From positions 1-64,000 of the forward strand of contig NZ_JAHHIT010000004.1 in assembly GCF_024539675.1 (NCBI RefSeq): a stretch of DNA of 64,000 nucleotides. Direction: 5' to 3'. This DNA comes from Streptomyces hilarionis (GTDB taxonomy: Bacteria; Actinomycetota; Actinomycetes; Streptomycetales; Streptomycetaceae). The position numbers and the translations under genes were made by a program. This document shows, piece after piece, positions 35,334 through 43,307 of this stretch (positions are counted from its first letter, which is position 1; each line of letters begins with the position of its first letter). The notes under the pieces were generated by a model. It was not told the origin of the DNA and searched no databases. It worked only from the letters and a program-made list of their open reading frames with translations.

Positions 35334-35471
35334 TCATCGTCTGTCGCGGCGGCGCATGCGCCACGCCATCACTCCGAAAGCCGCCAGGATGATCAGAACC
35401 TCAGCCCAGAGAGGCACGAAGTCCGGTGCCCGTCCGCCCGCCGCCGTCACCGTGATCTCTTCGATGGACAT
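35334..35471 (-). CDS. Small single-pass membrane protein, 45 residues
   Basis: A 45-residue frame begins with MSIEEITVTAAGG, has one membrane helix (VLIILAAFGVMAW) and ends in a cluster of Arg residues (RMRRRDRR), which would keep the C-terminus inside. GGGAGGAAGAG lies 5 bases before the ATG and a hairpin follows the stop, so it is likely a real gene despite its size. I do not recognise a family. It sits between a DUF3533 gene and a GlsB-like stress gene, all on the same strand. Confidence 0.6.
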   Translation of the reverse strand: MSIEEITVTAAGGRAPDFVPLWAEVLIILAAFGVMAWRMRRRDRR

Positions 35472-35683
35472 GGGGTCTCTTCCTCCCGTGGTCGCTTCTG
35501 GCGGTGGTCTGTTCCTTCGAGCGCCCCTCGGCGTCCCGGCCGTGTGGGCGCGCGTCCGGCGCCGACCGCGCGTGCCTGCGTGCCGGTCTCGCGCCGGGCA
35601 CCGGGCCGGACATGGCGGCGGCTCCCGCCCTGCGCACAGGGGGGAGCCGTCCAGCCGGCCGTATGTGGTGCGACGTCAGCGCG

Positions 35684-35962
35684 TCAGGCGTGACGGTGCG
35701 AGTGCCGGTTGCCCGTGACGAGGCGGTAGAGGGCGAGCAGGATGAAGGATCCGACGATCGCGGCGACCCAGGTGGAGAGGTCGAAGAACCCGTCGATGGA
35801 GTCGACGCCGAAGATCACCTTGCCGAGCCAGCCGCCGAGGAGGCCGCCCGCGATGCCGATGAGCATGGTGATGATGATGCCGCCCGGGTCCTTGCCCGGC
35901 ATCAGAGCCTTGGCGATGGCGCCGGCGATCAGGCCGATGAGGATCCACGCGATGATGCCCAT
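35684..35962 (-). CDS. GlsB/YeaQ/YmgE-family stress membrane protein
   Basis: The 92-residue protein has three hydrophobic helices and the family marks GLIAGAIAKALMPGKDPGG and GGLLGGWLG. Family members are induced by general and osmotic stress; molecular function is unknown. The ATG at 35962 has GGAGA at correct spacing; an in-frame ATG lies 18 bp upstream. A histidine-rich tail (RHSHRHA) is unusual for the family and could bind metal. Confidence 0.85.
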   Translation of the reverse strand: MGIIAWILIGLIAGAIAKALMPGKDPGGIIITMLIGIAGGLLGGWLGKVIFGVDSIDGFFDLSTWVAAIVGSFILLALYRLVTGNRHSHRHA

Positions 35963-36096
35963 GATGTGTCTCCGCTTCATCTTGTAAGAACGGTGTTAGC
36001 TCACGTGTGCACCGTCCGCGCCCGTACAAACGTCCCTTCTTCTCGAATCCTTCACCGAAGAGCGGAAGATCTTGAGCCGCGCGAGATGAAGCGCCG

Positions 36097-37197
36097 TCAC
36101 CGAGGGGCGTCGGCGGGGCCGCGCAGGGCCTGGCGGACGGACCAGGCCACGGCCACCAGCGGCACGGCGACCACGGCGCCGATGACCCCGGCCGCGACCG
36201 CTCCGCCGACGACGGCCAGTGCGACCACGACCGGGTGCAGGCGCACGGCCCAGCTCATCACGAGCGGGTGCAGCAGATGGCCCTCGATCTGGCCGATGAC
36301 CACGATCAGGATCACGACCAGCAGGGCGATGAACACCCCCTTCGCCGCCAGGGCGACCACGGCGGCGACGGCCAGCGCGATCGGCGAGCCGATCAGGGGG
36401 ACGAAGGCGGCCAGGAACTCCAGCAGCGCCAGCGGCACGGCGAGCGGCACCCCGAGGGCGAACAGCGCGACGCCCACCAGGACCGCGTTGGTCGCCGCGA
36501 CCAGCAGGATGCCCTGCGTGTACCCGGTGAACGTCCGCCAGGCGGCCCTCCCGGCCACGGTCAACCGCTGCCGCCCCCCGGCGGGGAACTGGTCGCACAG
36601 CCACTGCCACTGCCGGTCCCCGGAGTGCGTGAAGAAGACCGAGCAGAACACGGCCAGGGCGAGCACGGTCAGCACCTCCACCAGCCTGCTCGCACCGCTG
36701 AGCGCCGTGCTGAAGAGAGCCGAGCGGTGGCTGGACAGCAGGTCGCCGAGCCGGGACTGGAGATCGTCGAACGCGTGCCGGGGGAGCCGGAAGGGCGGCC
36801 CTTCGAGTTGACGCTCGATGCGGTCGACGCCCGTCACGAACTCCTTCTGGAGCACGTCGCGCTGGCCGGCCGCGGACTCGCCCACCAGCGTCAGCACGCC
36901 GAGGACCAGGACGACGCACCCGATGAGCGCCGTGGCCACGGCGAGCGGACGGGGCATGAACCGGGCGAGCAGGCCGGTCACCGGGCGCAGCACCGCGGTG
37001 AAGACCAGCCCCAGGAAGACGGCGACGGCGATCTGGTGGAACTGCCCGAGCACGGAGAAGACGACGCGGACGACGACGCCGACGGCGATGATCCGCCAGG
37101 CGTAGGCGGCCGCCGTCCGCAGCGGCCCCGGCACACGAGGATCGCCGCCGCTTCGGCGTCCGGGCGGCGAGGCGGGCGGATCCGGGGGTGTGGACAT
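36097..37197 (-). CDS. AI-2E family (PerM-like) transporter
   Basis: The 366-residue protein has eight predicted membrane helices with the AI-2E layout: two N-terminal pairs, a soluble helical stretch (about 110-175, QLEGPPFRLPRHAFDDLQSR) and a C-terminal four-helix bundle with GVPLAVPLALLEFLAAFVPL and IGQIEGHLLHPLVM. Relatives export diverse small molecules or ions. It lies beside the RiPP locus regulator but points away from it, so a role in peptide export is possible but not shown. A proline-rich N-terminus follows ATG 37197. Confidence 0.82.
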   Translation of the reverse strand: MSTPPDPPASPPGRRSGGDPRVPGPLRTAAAYAWRIIAVGVVVRVVFSVLGQFHQIAVAVFLGLVFTAVLRPVTGLLARFMPRPLAVATALIGCVVLVLGVLTLVGESAAGQRDVLQKEFVTGVDRIERQLEGPPFRLPRHAFDDLQSRLGDLLSSHRSALFSTALSGASRLVEVLTVLALAVFCSVFFTHSGDRQWQWLCDQFPAGGRQRLTVAGRAAWRTFTGYTQGILLVAATNAVLVGVALFALGVPLAVPLALLEFLAAFVPLIGSPIALAVAAVVALAAKGVFIALLVVILIVVIGQIEGHLLHPLVMSWAVRLHPVVVALAVVGGAVAAGVIGAVVAVPLVAVAWSVRQALRGPADAPR

Positions 37198-37291
37198 CTC
37201 ATGCCCGTACCACCCGCCGGACCGTCGATCGCGGCCCCGGCGCGGAGTTCCCCCGAAGGCCGGTACCGCTCGGGTGAACCGCGGCCGCGCG

Positions 37292-38284
37292 TCAGCGCGT
37301 GAGCAGGTCGAGCAGGTCACTGCCCCGTTGGGTGCGCAGCACCACCACGTGCTGGCCCTGCCGGCGGCGGTGGACGAGCCCGGCGTCCTCGAGCCGGGAG
37401 CAGTGGTGGGACAGCGTGGCGGGCGCGTAGCCCAGCGCCGACGAGAGGCCGCCCATGTGCGTGGCCGCGCCGGTCGCCCGCAGGATGGCGGCCCTCGCGT
37501 CGCCCAGGATGAGCTGCGCCGGATCTTGGCGACTCGCCCCGGGTTCCGCCCGGCGCCCCGCCCAGAGCGCGTCCAGGCCGGGCAGCGGATAGCCCACCCA
37601 GACGTTGTCCGGCGCGTCGAAGGCGAACAGCGAGGCGTCGCTGCCGGAGGCCACGGGCACCAGCAGCAGCCGGCGTCCGAGGAGGTCGAAGTCCTCGGGG
37701 TGCTCGTCCGGCAGTCGCAGCACCGAGCCGTCCAGGCGGTAGCGCGGGCTGAGCGTGGACAGCGCCAGTTCGGGACGGCCGTAGGCCAGGGAGCCGCCCA
37801 CCCGCTCGGCCTCCCGGCCGAGGGTCCGGCCCGCCGCCGTCCACACCGGTCGCACGGTCCTCCATGCGCAGCGCATCACCTGGGCGTACGCGTTCAGCCA
37901 TCCCTTGGGGCGCTCGATCACATGACGCCACTGCGGGGGGACGTGACCGCCGAAGTCGGCCTCCAGATCCGCCAGCAGCATGTCGCTCGACACGTCCTGC
38001 AAGTACTCCAGGTGATGGGCCGCCCCCTCGTGGGACATGGTGCCCGTCGGCGTCAGACAGTCCGGGATCGCCGGGTGCTCGGGCGCGAAGAGCGGGCGGA
38101 GCGTCGCCTGGGCGTGCGCAGGAGTGTCGGAGAGAACGGCCCTGCGCGCCGAGTGCGGGACGGCGTGCCGCCGCCGGCCGAACGCGTCCGCGACGAGCGA
38201 GAGAAGGCTCGCTCCGGGATGCGGGACGACCTGGACGCGGAGATCGGAAGGGTTTCCCAGCTCAAGCGTGGAAAAGGTGGTCAT
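37292..38284 (-). CDS. ArsR-like winged-helix regulator of the RiPP locus
   Basis: The 330-residue protein has a large N-terminal domain of unknown type (about 1-245). A C-terminal winged helix (about 250-325) carries the pattern DARAAILRATGAATHMGGLS followed by a recognition helix APATLSHHCSRLEDAGLV. It is transcribed away from the phosphotransferase-like gene, with a 142-bp shared promoter region. The layout suggests it controls the locus. The N-terminal domain may sense the peptide or a metabolite. No metal site is apparent. Confidence 0.78.
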   Translation of the reverse strand: MTTFSTLELGNPSDLRVQVVPHPGASLLSLVADAFGRRRHAVPHSARRAVLSDTPAHAQATLRPLFAPEHPAIPDCLTPTGTMSHEGAAHHLEYLQDVSSDMLLADLEADFGGHVPPQWRHVIERPKGWLNAYAQVMRCAWRTVRPVWTAAGRTLGREAERVGGSLAYGRPELALSTLSPRYRLDGSVLRLPDEHPEDFDLLGRRLLLVPVASGSDASLFAFDAPDNVWVGYPLPGLDALWAGRRAEPGASRQDPAQLILGDARAAILRATGAATHMGGLSSALGYAPATLSHHCSRLEDAGLVHRRRQGQHVVVLRTQRGSDLLDLLTR

Positions 38285-38426
38285 TTCTGCCCCCGTTCAC
38301 GCCGCGCATCCCCGTCGCGCGCGGCTGTCACGAGCTTACGCCTTGTCATCCAGCCCTCGACCAAACGCTTTTCGACGATTCTCAAAATGCTTGATCCGGC
38401 ATCTCGTCGACCCGCAGAGTCGAGAC
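38285..38426. promoter_or_regulatory. Divergent promoter region of the RiPP locus
   Basis: This 142-bp gap between regulator and kinase genes contains an AT-richer segment at 38364-38394 with TTTT and AAAA tracts arranged in rough symmetry (CTTTTCGACGATTCTCAAAA). No clear -10/-35 pair is visible. It is the likely binding site of the ArsR-like regulator. Confidence 0.4.
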
Positions 38427-39521
38427 ATGCCGGATGCGGAGATAGCAGAATTCATTCGCCGGGCGGGATACGGGGAGTTCCTGCCCGACACCGTCGTGAC
38501 CTTCCCCGGGCGCAACCAGAACATCGCCGGTACGACCACTGCCGGGGCCGACCTGTTCGCCAAGCGGGTTCGGGGCTCGGACCAGGTCGGAGCCGGTGTG
38601 CGGCGGGCCGCGCAGTTCGAGCGACTGGCCTGCGGACAGCCGCTCCGGCACCTGCGCTGGCCGGTCCCGCTGGCCGGCGATCCGCTGCGCGGCATTCATG
38701 TCACACGTTGGCTGAAAAACTGTCATACGGCAGCCGACGAGGTCGCCGACGGGACTTTCGCACCCGAGTCGGCCCGGGAACTCGGACGCGCACTCGGTGA
38801 ACTGCATTCGCTTCGCACGCCGAACCAATTGCTGCCCCGCGAGCCAATGCCGCTGCCGAACCACCGCATCCTGTCCGCCCTCTCCCTGGACCAGTTCGTG
38901 GAGAGCAGCGCGGGGTTGATCGCCTTATGGCGCATCGTCCAGCGGGACCCCGCGATCGCGGAGTCCGTGCGGCGCCTGAGGGAGGCCGAGAGTTCCGCGG
39001 CGGCCGTTCCCGTCCACGCCGACCTGAGGCTGGACCAGGTCCTGGTCGACGGGGACGAGTTGGTCGTCTGCGACTGGGAGGAGTTCCGCGGCGGCGACGC
39101 GGCGCGCGACGTCGGCGCCGTGGTCGGCGAGTTCCTGTTCCGGAGCGTGGTGGGCATCGCCGACGAGGAGTTCCCCTCTGTCGGGGCCGATGCCGGGGCC
39201 GCGGCCGATGCAGGTGGCACGTCGAGCGCGGGGCGGGCCCATGAGGAGGTCATGAGCAGAGGCGTCCGCAGACTGGAGGCGGCGCGCCCCGCGCTGACCG
39301 CCTTCGCCGAGGGCTACCGGTCCGTGCGCACCGCCCCCGACCGGGGACTCGCCGTCCGTGCCGTCGCCTTCGCCGGATGGCACCTCTTCGACCGCGTCCT
39401 GGCCGCGGCCGCCTACCGCTCCGACCTCTCACCGGTGCACCGCGCCGCCGCGGGAGTGGGCCGCACCGCACTGGTCACCCCGGCCGCCTTCGTCGCCGTT
39501 CTCGGTCTGGAGGCGGTATGA
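38427..39521 (+). CDS. Phosphotransferase-like kinase of the RiPP locus (LxmK/TvaC type)
   Basis: The 364-residue protein has an aminoglycoside-phosphotransferase-like fold. An N-lobe (about 1-95) has FAKRVRG as the possible ATP lysine. The C-lobe has a catalytic loop HADLRLDQ (His197, Asp199) and metal motif DWE (Asp216). The usual Asn of HxDxxxxN is Gln204. In class V lanthipeptide and thioamitide loci, such kinases phosphorylate precursor Ser/Thr. It overlaps the HopA1 gene by ATGA. ATG 38427 has weak upstream purines (GTCGAGAC). The role is by analogy with known systems plus gene order. Confidence 0.78.
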   Translation: MPDAEIAEFIRRAGYGEFLPDTVVTFPGRNQNIAGTTTAGADLFAKRVRGSDQVGAGVRRAAQFERLACGQPLRHLRWPVPLAGDPLRGIHVTRWLKNCHTAADEVADGTFAPESARELGRALGELHSLRTPNQLLPREPMPLPNHRILSALSLDQFVESSAGLIALWRIVQRDPAIAESVRRLREAESSAAAVPVHADLRLDQVLVDGDELVVCDWEEFRGGDAARDVGAVVGEFLFRSVVGIADEEFPSVGADAGAAADAGGTSSAGRAHEEVMSRGVRRLEAARPALTAFAEGYRSVRTAPDRGLAVRAVAFAGWHLFDRVLAAAAYRSDLSPVHRAAAGVGRTALVTPAAFVAVLGLEAV

Positions 39522-40477
39522 CCCCCGCCCCCGGACTGGCCGAGATCACCGAGGTGACCACCGTCCACGCGGACAGCCTGAGGGCGCGTGTCGCGGGGGC
39601 CGAGATCCGCGCCGACACGCTGCGCGCCCTGCGTGAGCGTCTCGCGGACACCCTCTACCGCACCCTGCACCAGGGCGCGGCCGACACCACGGCCCACCCG
39701 CGCGACCTGTCCGACGACGCCTTCGCGGCCGGTCTGAGAAGCGCGATCCCGCACTCCGCGTGCCGGGTGCCGGCCCGGTCGGCGGTCGACGCCACCGAGG
39801 ACGACGACGAGACGACCGTCGTCGTGCAGGGGGTACGGGTCCGCGTCCCCCGAGCGCTGGTGCACCCCGCGCCGCACGGGGACGCGGCAGTCGGCGCCGA
39901 CGTCACCGTGGAACTTCCGCCGTGGCGGCCCGCGCTCTCCCCGGGCTTCCTGGCCGTCCTCGGCACGCGGCAACCGCCCGGTCAGGCCTCGCCCGTGCTG
40001 CGGGTCTACCTGCACATCGCCCGCGCCGAGGCGGCCCGCACCGTCTGGGGCACGGCACTGCGCCTTCTCGAGGACCTCCAGGTCCCCTACCAGGCGAAGG
40101 CGCTCGCGCACCCGGCCCGGTATCCGCGCAAGGACGCGATGGTCGTCTACCTGGGCGGTGGCACCGACACGGCCCTGCGCGCCCTGGTCGACATGGCGGC
40201 GCGCGCCGACGCGGGCGACCTGGCGGGCCCCGTCTCCCCGTTCGCCCGCGGGATCGCTCCCGGCGTCGCGATCGCCTGGGAGCCCCGCACGGACTCCGGG
40301 GCCGTCCGGCGTCCGAGCTTCGGTCAGCACCGCGCCCGCGCCTACGCGGACGGCCTCGTCGACCACTCCCTGCACGGGACACCGCTCGCGCAGTCCGTCT
40401 CCCGGGCCCTGCGCGCGGCGGGGGCCGACCCCGACCGTCCGTACCGCAATCCCGACAGCCCGCCTGTCGCCCTATGA
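39518..40477 (+). CDS. HopA1-family protein, probable dehydration lyase of the RiPP locus (LxmY/TvaD type)
   Basis: The 319-residue protein has the HopA1 signature: RVYLHIARAEAARTVWGTAL, ARYPRKDAMVVYLGGG, FARGIAPGVAIAWEP and PSFGQHRARAYADGLV. HopA1-type proteins partner with phosphotransferase-like kinases in class V lanthipeptide and thioamitide biosynthesis and are thought to eliminate phosphate to form dehydroalanine/dehydrobutyrine. The start is coupled to the kinase by ATGA. The precursor gene follows 94 bp later. The family is recognised with good confidence; its catalytic role here is inferred. Confidence 0.85.
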   Translation: MTPAPGLAEITEVTTVHADSLRARVAGAEIRADTLRALRERLADTLYRTLHQGAADTTAHPRDLSDDAFAAGLRSAIPHSACRVPARSAVDATEDDDETTVVVQGVRVRVPRALVHPAPHGDAAVGADVTVELPPWRPALSPGFLAVLGTRQPPGQASPVLRVYLHIARAEAARTVWGTALRLLEDLQVPYQAKALAHPARYPRKDAMVVYLGGGTDTALRALVDMAARADAGDLAGPVSPFARGIAPGVAIAWEPRTDSGAVRRPSFGQHRARAYADGLVDHSLHGTPLAQSVSRALRAAGADPDRPYRNPDSPPVAL

Positions 40478-40571
40478 CTCTCCGCCCCGCCGACGCCGGT
40501 CACGGCCGAGGCGGGACGGAGGAACCAGAAAAAGAACAGAGAAATCGAAAACCGTCAACACAGGAGGAACC

Positions 40572-40736
40572 ATGAAGATCGAGAACCCCGCTGAGGCCCT
40601 GGTCGGCGGCTACCGCACCTACACCGACGGCGACCAGGTGGCCCAGGTGGCCGGCACGGAGGGCCCGGACGCCACGGCCTCCATCTCGACCGCGACGCCG
40701 GTCATCACCACCACCACCCTGATCTTCGACTGCTGA
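40572..40736 (+). CDS. RiPP precursor peptide, 54 residues
   Basis: The peptide begins MKIENPAEALVGGY and ends TTTTLIFDC. The N-terminal part (about 1-34) is polar and acidic like a leader. The last 20 residues hold nine Ser or Thr (Thr35, Ser37, Ser39, Thr40, Thr42, Thr46-49) and a single terminal Cys54. The final six residues TLIFDC show the same T-x-x-F-x-C layout as thioviridamide (TVAFHC), where that Thr and Cys form an AviMeCys ring. AGGAGG is ideally placed before the ATG. A hairpin after the gene would favour its overproduction. Confidence 0.82.
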   Translation: MKIENPAEALVGGYRTYTDGDQVAQVAGTEGPDATASISTATPVITTTTLIFDC

Positions 40737-40752
40737 TCCCGGTCGAAGGCCG

Positions 40753-40784
40753 CCCCGGAAGGTCCCTCACCGGGCCTTCCGGGG
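40753..40784 (+). terminator. Attenuator-like hairpin after the precursor gene
   Basis: CCCCGGAAGG and CCTTCCGGGG pair perfectly and extend by three more pairs (one G-U) around a CTCACC loop. It lies between precursor and downstream genes, where partial termination would raise precursor mRNA relative to the rest. Confidence 0.65.
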
Positions 40785-40804
40785 CCTTACCGAAAGGCCG
40801 CGAG

Positions 40805-41878
40805 GTGGCACCCCCGACAGACGAGCCGGCCGTCGTCTCCTACGGCACGCGCGCATCGACGACCCGCGTCGTTCGCCGCGGCCCGCACCTCTTCCACTGG
40901 CACCGGACGCCGGGCGGGACCGCGCTCAAGGCCGTGGGCCCGCCCCCGGGCGCCGTGCTGCGGCTCCTCGAGGGGCAACGCGCCGGGAGCGCCGTCCACT
41001 TCGCCGTGCCCCGCTGGGGCGACCACGTCCCACAGCACCCGGCGCCGCATCCCCGGCACGGGCGCGAACTGGTCTACGAACTGCCCGACAGCGTCAGCAT
41101 CGGATGGCACATGCTCGCCGGAGCGGCCGTACCGCGGCAGTACGTCGACGTCATGCTGCGGGTCGGCGAGGCCACCCGAACGCTCCACGAGACACGGCAG
41201 ACACGGCAGACGCGGCAGATGCGTCAGACCCAGAACACCCGTCTGCCCCACGTGACTCACCGGGCCCAGCAGAGCGAGGGCAGCCGGACCCCCGGCGCGC
41301 GATGCCGGCCCGTCCCCTGGCTCGGCGGACTGCGGGACTGGCTGCTGCGCCGGCCCGACGCGCTGTCCGAACGGCTCGTCCGCCGCCTCGGCGGCGACGG
41401 TTGGGGACGGCTCGTCCAGTGGGCCGAGGACGCGGCGGCCGTCCCGGGCGGCGTCGTGCTGGGCACGCTGTCCCCCGGAGTGATCGTGGTGGACGCCCGC
41501 GATCGCAGCGCGCACGTCCTGGTCGGCGCGGAGGCCGGGCAGGGAGGGCCCGAGCTCGACGTCGGGGCCCTCGCCGAGGCGCTGTCCACCTCGGTCGACG
41601 TCGCCCGGGCCGGCGCCCACCACGGACCCGACGAGCTCGACTACCCCTGCTTGTGGCAGGCCTTCGTCTCGGGCTACGGACCGGGCCGCCCCGGCGGCGT
41701 CCTCGTGCGGCGCGCGGCGGTCCTCAGGCGGGTCCACCGGCTGCGCGGCATGAGCGGTCACATCGGCGACAACGCCCCCCTCCGGGACCTGATCGACCGG
41801 CTGCCCGAGCTCGTCGAGCGGGAGGGCGGCCCTCTCATCCCCGCACACGGACACGGAGCGACTTCATGGGAACGCTGA
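40805..41878 (+). CDS. Degenerate phosphotransferase-like protein of the RiPP locus
   Basis: The 357-residue protein resembles the C-lobe of aminoglycoside-phosphotransferase-like kinases at VLGTLSPGVIVVDARDR (about 221-235), but the catalytic His, Asp and Asn of HGDxxxxN are Leu, Thr and Val, and the DWE metal motif is GAE. It is therefore likely a pseudokinase that binds or positions the peptide. An inserted TRQ repeat (TRQTRQTRQMRQTQNTR, about 131-147) comes from a short nine-base DNA repeat at about 41190-41230. The GTG start has a poor ribosome site. It overlaps the reductase gene by 13 bp. Confidence 0.65.
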   Translation: MAPPTDEPAVVSYGTRASTTRVVRRGPHLFHWHRTPGGTALKAVGPPPGAVLRLLEGQRAGSAVHFAVPRWGDHVPQHPAPHPRHGRELVYELPDSVSIGWHMLAGAAVPRQYVDVMLRVGEATRTLHETRQTRQTRQMRQTQNTRLPHVTHRAQQSEGSRTPGARCRPVPWLGGLRDWLLRRPDALSERLVRRLGGDGWGRLVQWAEDAAAVPGGVVLGTLSPGVIVVDARDRSAHVLVGAEAGQGGPELDVGALAEALSTSVDVARAGAHHGPDELDYPCLWQAFVSGYGPGRPGGVLVRRAAVLRRVHRLRGMSGHIGDNAPLRDLIDRLPELVEREGGPLIPAHGHGATSWER

Positions 41879-42606
41879 ACGGACGGACGGCCCTGGTCAC
41901 CGGAGGCTCGCGCGGCGTCGGACGGGCCGTCGTCCAGCGGCTCGCCGCCGAGGGAGCGGCGGTGGTCTTCGGGTACCACCGGGACACCGCGGCCGCGGAC
42001 GCCTGTGCGGCGGAGGTCCGCGACGCGGGCGGAACGGCCCACGCCGTACGGGCCGATCTCGCCGACCTCGCGGAGGTCCGGCGCCTCGTCGACACCGCGG
42101 ACAGCCTGCTGCGGGGACTGGACGTCGTCGTCAACAACGCCGCCGAGCCGGAGCAGTTCGCCATCGCCGACGCCACGCCGGAGCACTACGACAGGCTCAT
42201 GGCGGTGAACGCCCGGGCTCCGTTCTTCGTCATGCGGCACGCCCTGGGCGTGCTGCGCGACGGCGCTCGCATCGTCAACGTCTCCAGCATCGCCGCCTCC
42301 ATGGCCGCTCCGGGCGCCGCCGTGTACGCGGGCGGCAAGGCCGCCCTGGAACGGTTCACCACGACCGCCGCCCAGGAGTTCGGTCCGCGGGGCATCACCG
42401 TCAACGCCGTCGCCCCCGGCGCCGTGGACACCGACATGCTCCGCGATCTGCACGACGAGCGGTCCCGGCAGGCTCTCGCGGCGGTGACGCCGCTGCGGCG
42501 CCTGGGGCGCGGATCCGACGTCGCCGGCGTGGTGGCGTTCCTGGCCGGGCCGGACGCCGCGTTCGTCACCGGGCAGGTCATCCCCGTCAACGGAGGCCTG
42601 CGGTAG
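41866..42606 (+). CDS. Short-chain dehydrogenase/reductase of the RiPP locus
   Basis: The 246-residue classical SDR has TGGSRGVGRAV cofactor loop, NNAA, catalytic Ser in NVSSIAAS, and YAGGK (Tyr154, Lys158). The end is GPDAAFVTGQVIPVNGGLR, typical of FabG-like enzymes. Residues after the second strand (GYHRDTAA) suggest NADPH. Within a RiPP locus an SDR may reduce a keto group, as ElxO does for the N-terminal pyruvyl of epilancin 15X, or a dehydro residue. Translation overlaps the upstream gene. FabG-like housekeeping function cannot be excluded. Confidence 0.85.
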   Translation: MGTLNGRTALVTGGSRGVGRAVVQRLAAEGAAVVFGYHRDTAAADACAAEVRDAGGTAHAVRADLADLAEVRRLVDTADSLLRGLDVVVNNAAEPEQFAIADATPEHYDRLMAVNARAPFFVMRHALGVLRDGARIVNVSSIAASMAAPGAAVYAGGKAALERFTTTAAQEFGPRGITVNAVAPGAVDTDMLRDLHDERSRQALAAVTPLRRLGRGSDVAGVVAFLAGPDAAFVTGQVIPVNGGLR

Positions 42607-42740
42607 CCGGACCCGGCGGACTGTCACAACCCCGTGAAGGCCCGGTCACAGGCCTCCGCCGAAGCCCGTCCACCCCGCGTCCGCGCCCGGCCGCCGTGGC
42701 ACCATGCTCGTTCGAGCACCACGTCCAGGGGGGACACACC

Positions 42741-43199
42741 ATGCGCACGCGCGCCACCATCGTCACCGCGGCCCTGCTCCTCGCCGCGCTCACCGCCTGC
42801 TCCTCGTCGTCCGCGCCGGACGACTCCGCGACGGCCGCCAACGACTCGGGCACGCCCGTCGCCGAACCCACCGTCAGCGTGCCCGCCGCGCACGAGGGGG
42901 ACGACCTCAAGGCGGCTGTCGCCGTCTACACCGCCTCCTACTTCGCCGGGGACGCGGACACCGCGTACAGCATGCTGTCCACGCGCTGCGCCAAGAAGAT
43001 CGCCAAGAGCTCGTACACCGCCGTCGTCAAGCAGGCGTCGGCCGACTACGGCGAGGACCACGCGGTGGGCGACGTGCAGGCGGAGGTGTCCGGCACGATG
43101 GGCCGCGCCACGTACGAGGTGACGGGACTGCCGAAGTTCGACCAGAAGTCGCAGCCGTGGGCGCTGGAGGGCGAGGCCTGGAAGTACGACGCGTGCTGA
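42741..43199 (+). CDS. Small lipoprotein, possible immunity or accessory factor
   Basis: The 152-residue protein has a lipobox LAALTAC (Cys at about residue 18), a Ser-rich linker and an NTF2-like-looking domain (about 50-150) with AAVAVYTASYFAGDADTAYSML and a closing WKYDAC. It follows the SDR by 134 bp on the same strand. Lipoproteins near RiPP genes sometimes give self-protection, but a link is not proven. The ATG at 42741 follows a GGGG stretch. Confidence 0.7.
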   Translation: MRTRATIVTAALLLAALTACSSSSAPDDSATAANDSGTPVAEPTVSVPAAHEGDDLKAAVAVYTASYFAGDADTAYSMLSTRCAKKIAKSSYTAVVKQASADYGEDHAVGDVQAEVSGTMGRATYEVTGLPKFDQKSQPWALEGEAWKYDAC

Positions 43200-43307
43200 C
43201 CCGCTGACACGGGCCCAGGGGACGACCGGCCGGGGCGGGCGTCGCCGCGGACGTCGGACCGGGTCGCGGCGGGCCGTGCGCCGCCGTGACGGCGACGGGT
43301 CCGGCTC

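Noticed and set aside
36097..37197. AI-2E family protein as the exporter of the RiPP product
   Set aside because: It is on the opposite strand, separated by the regulator gene, and its family is common in genomes without such loci; kept as a separate gene.
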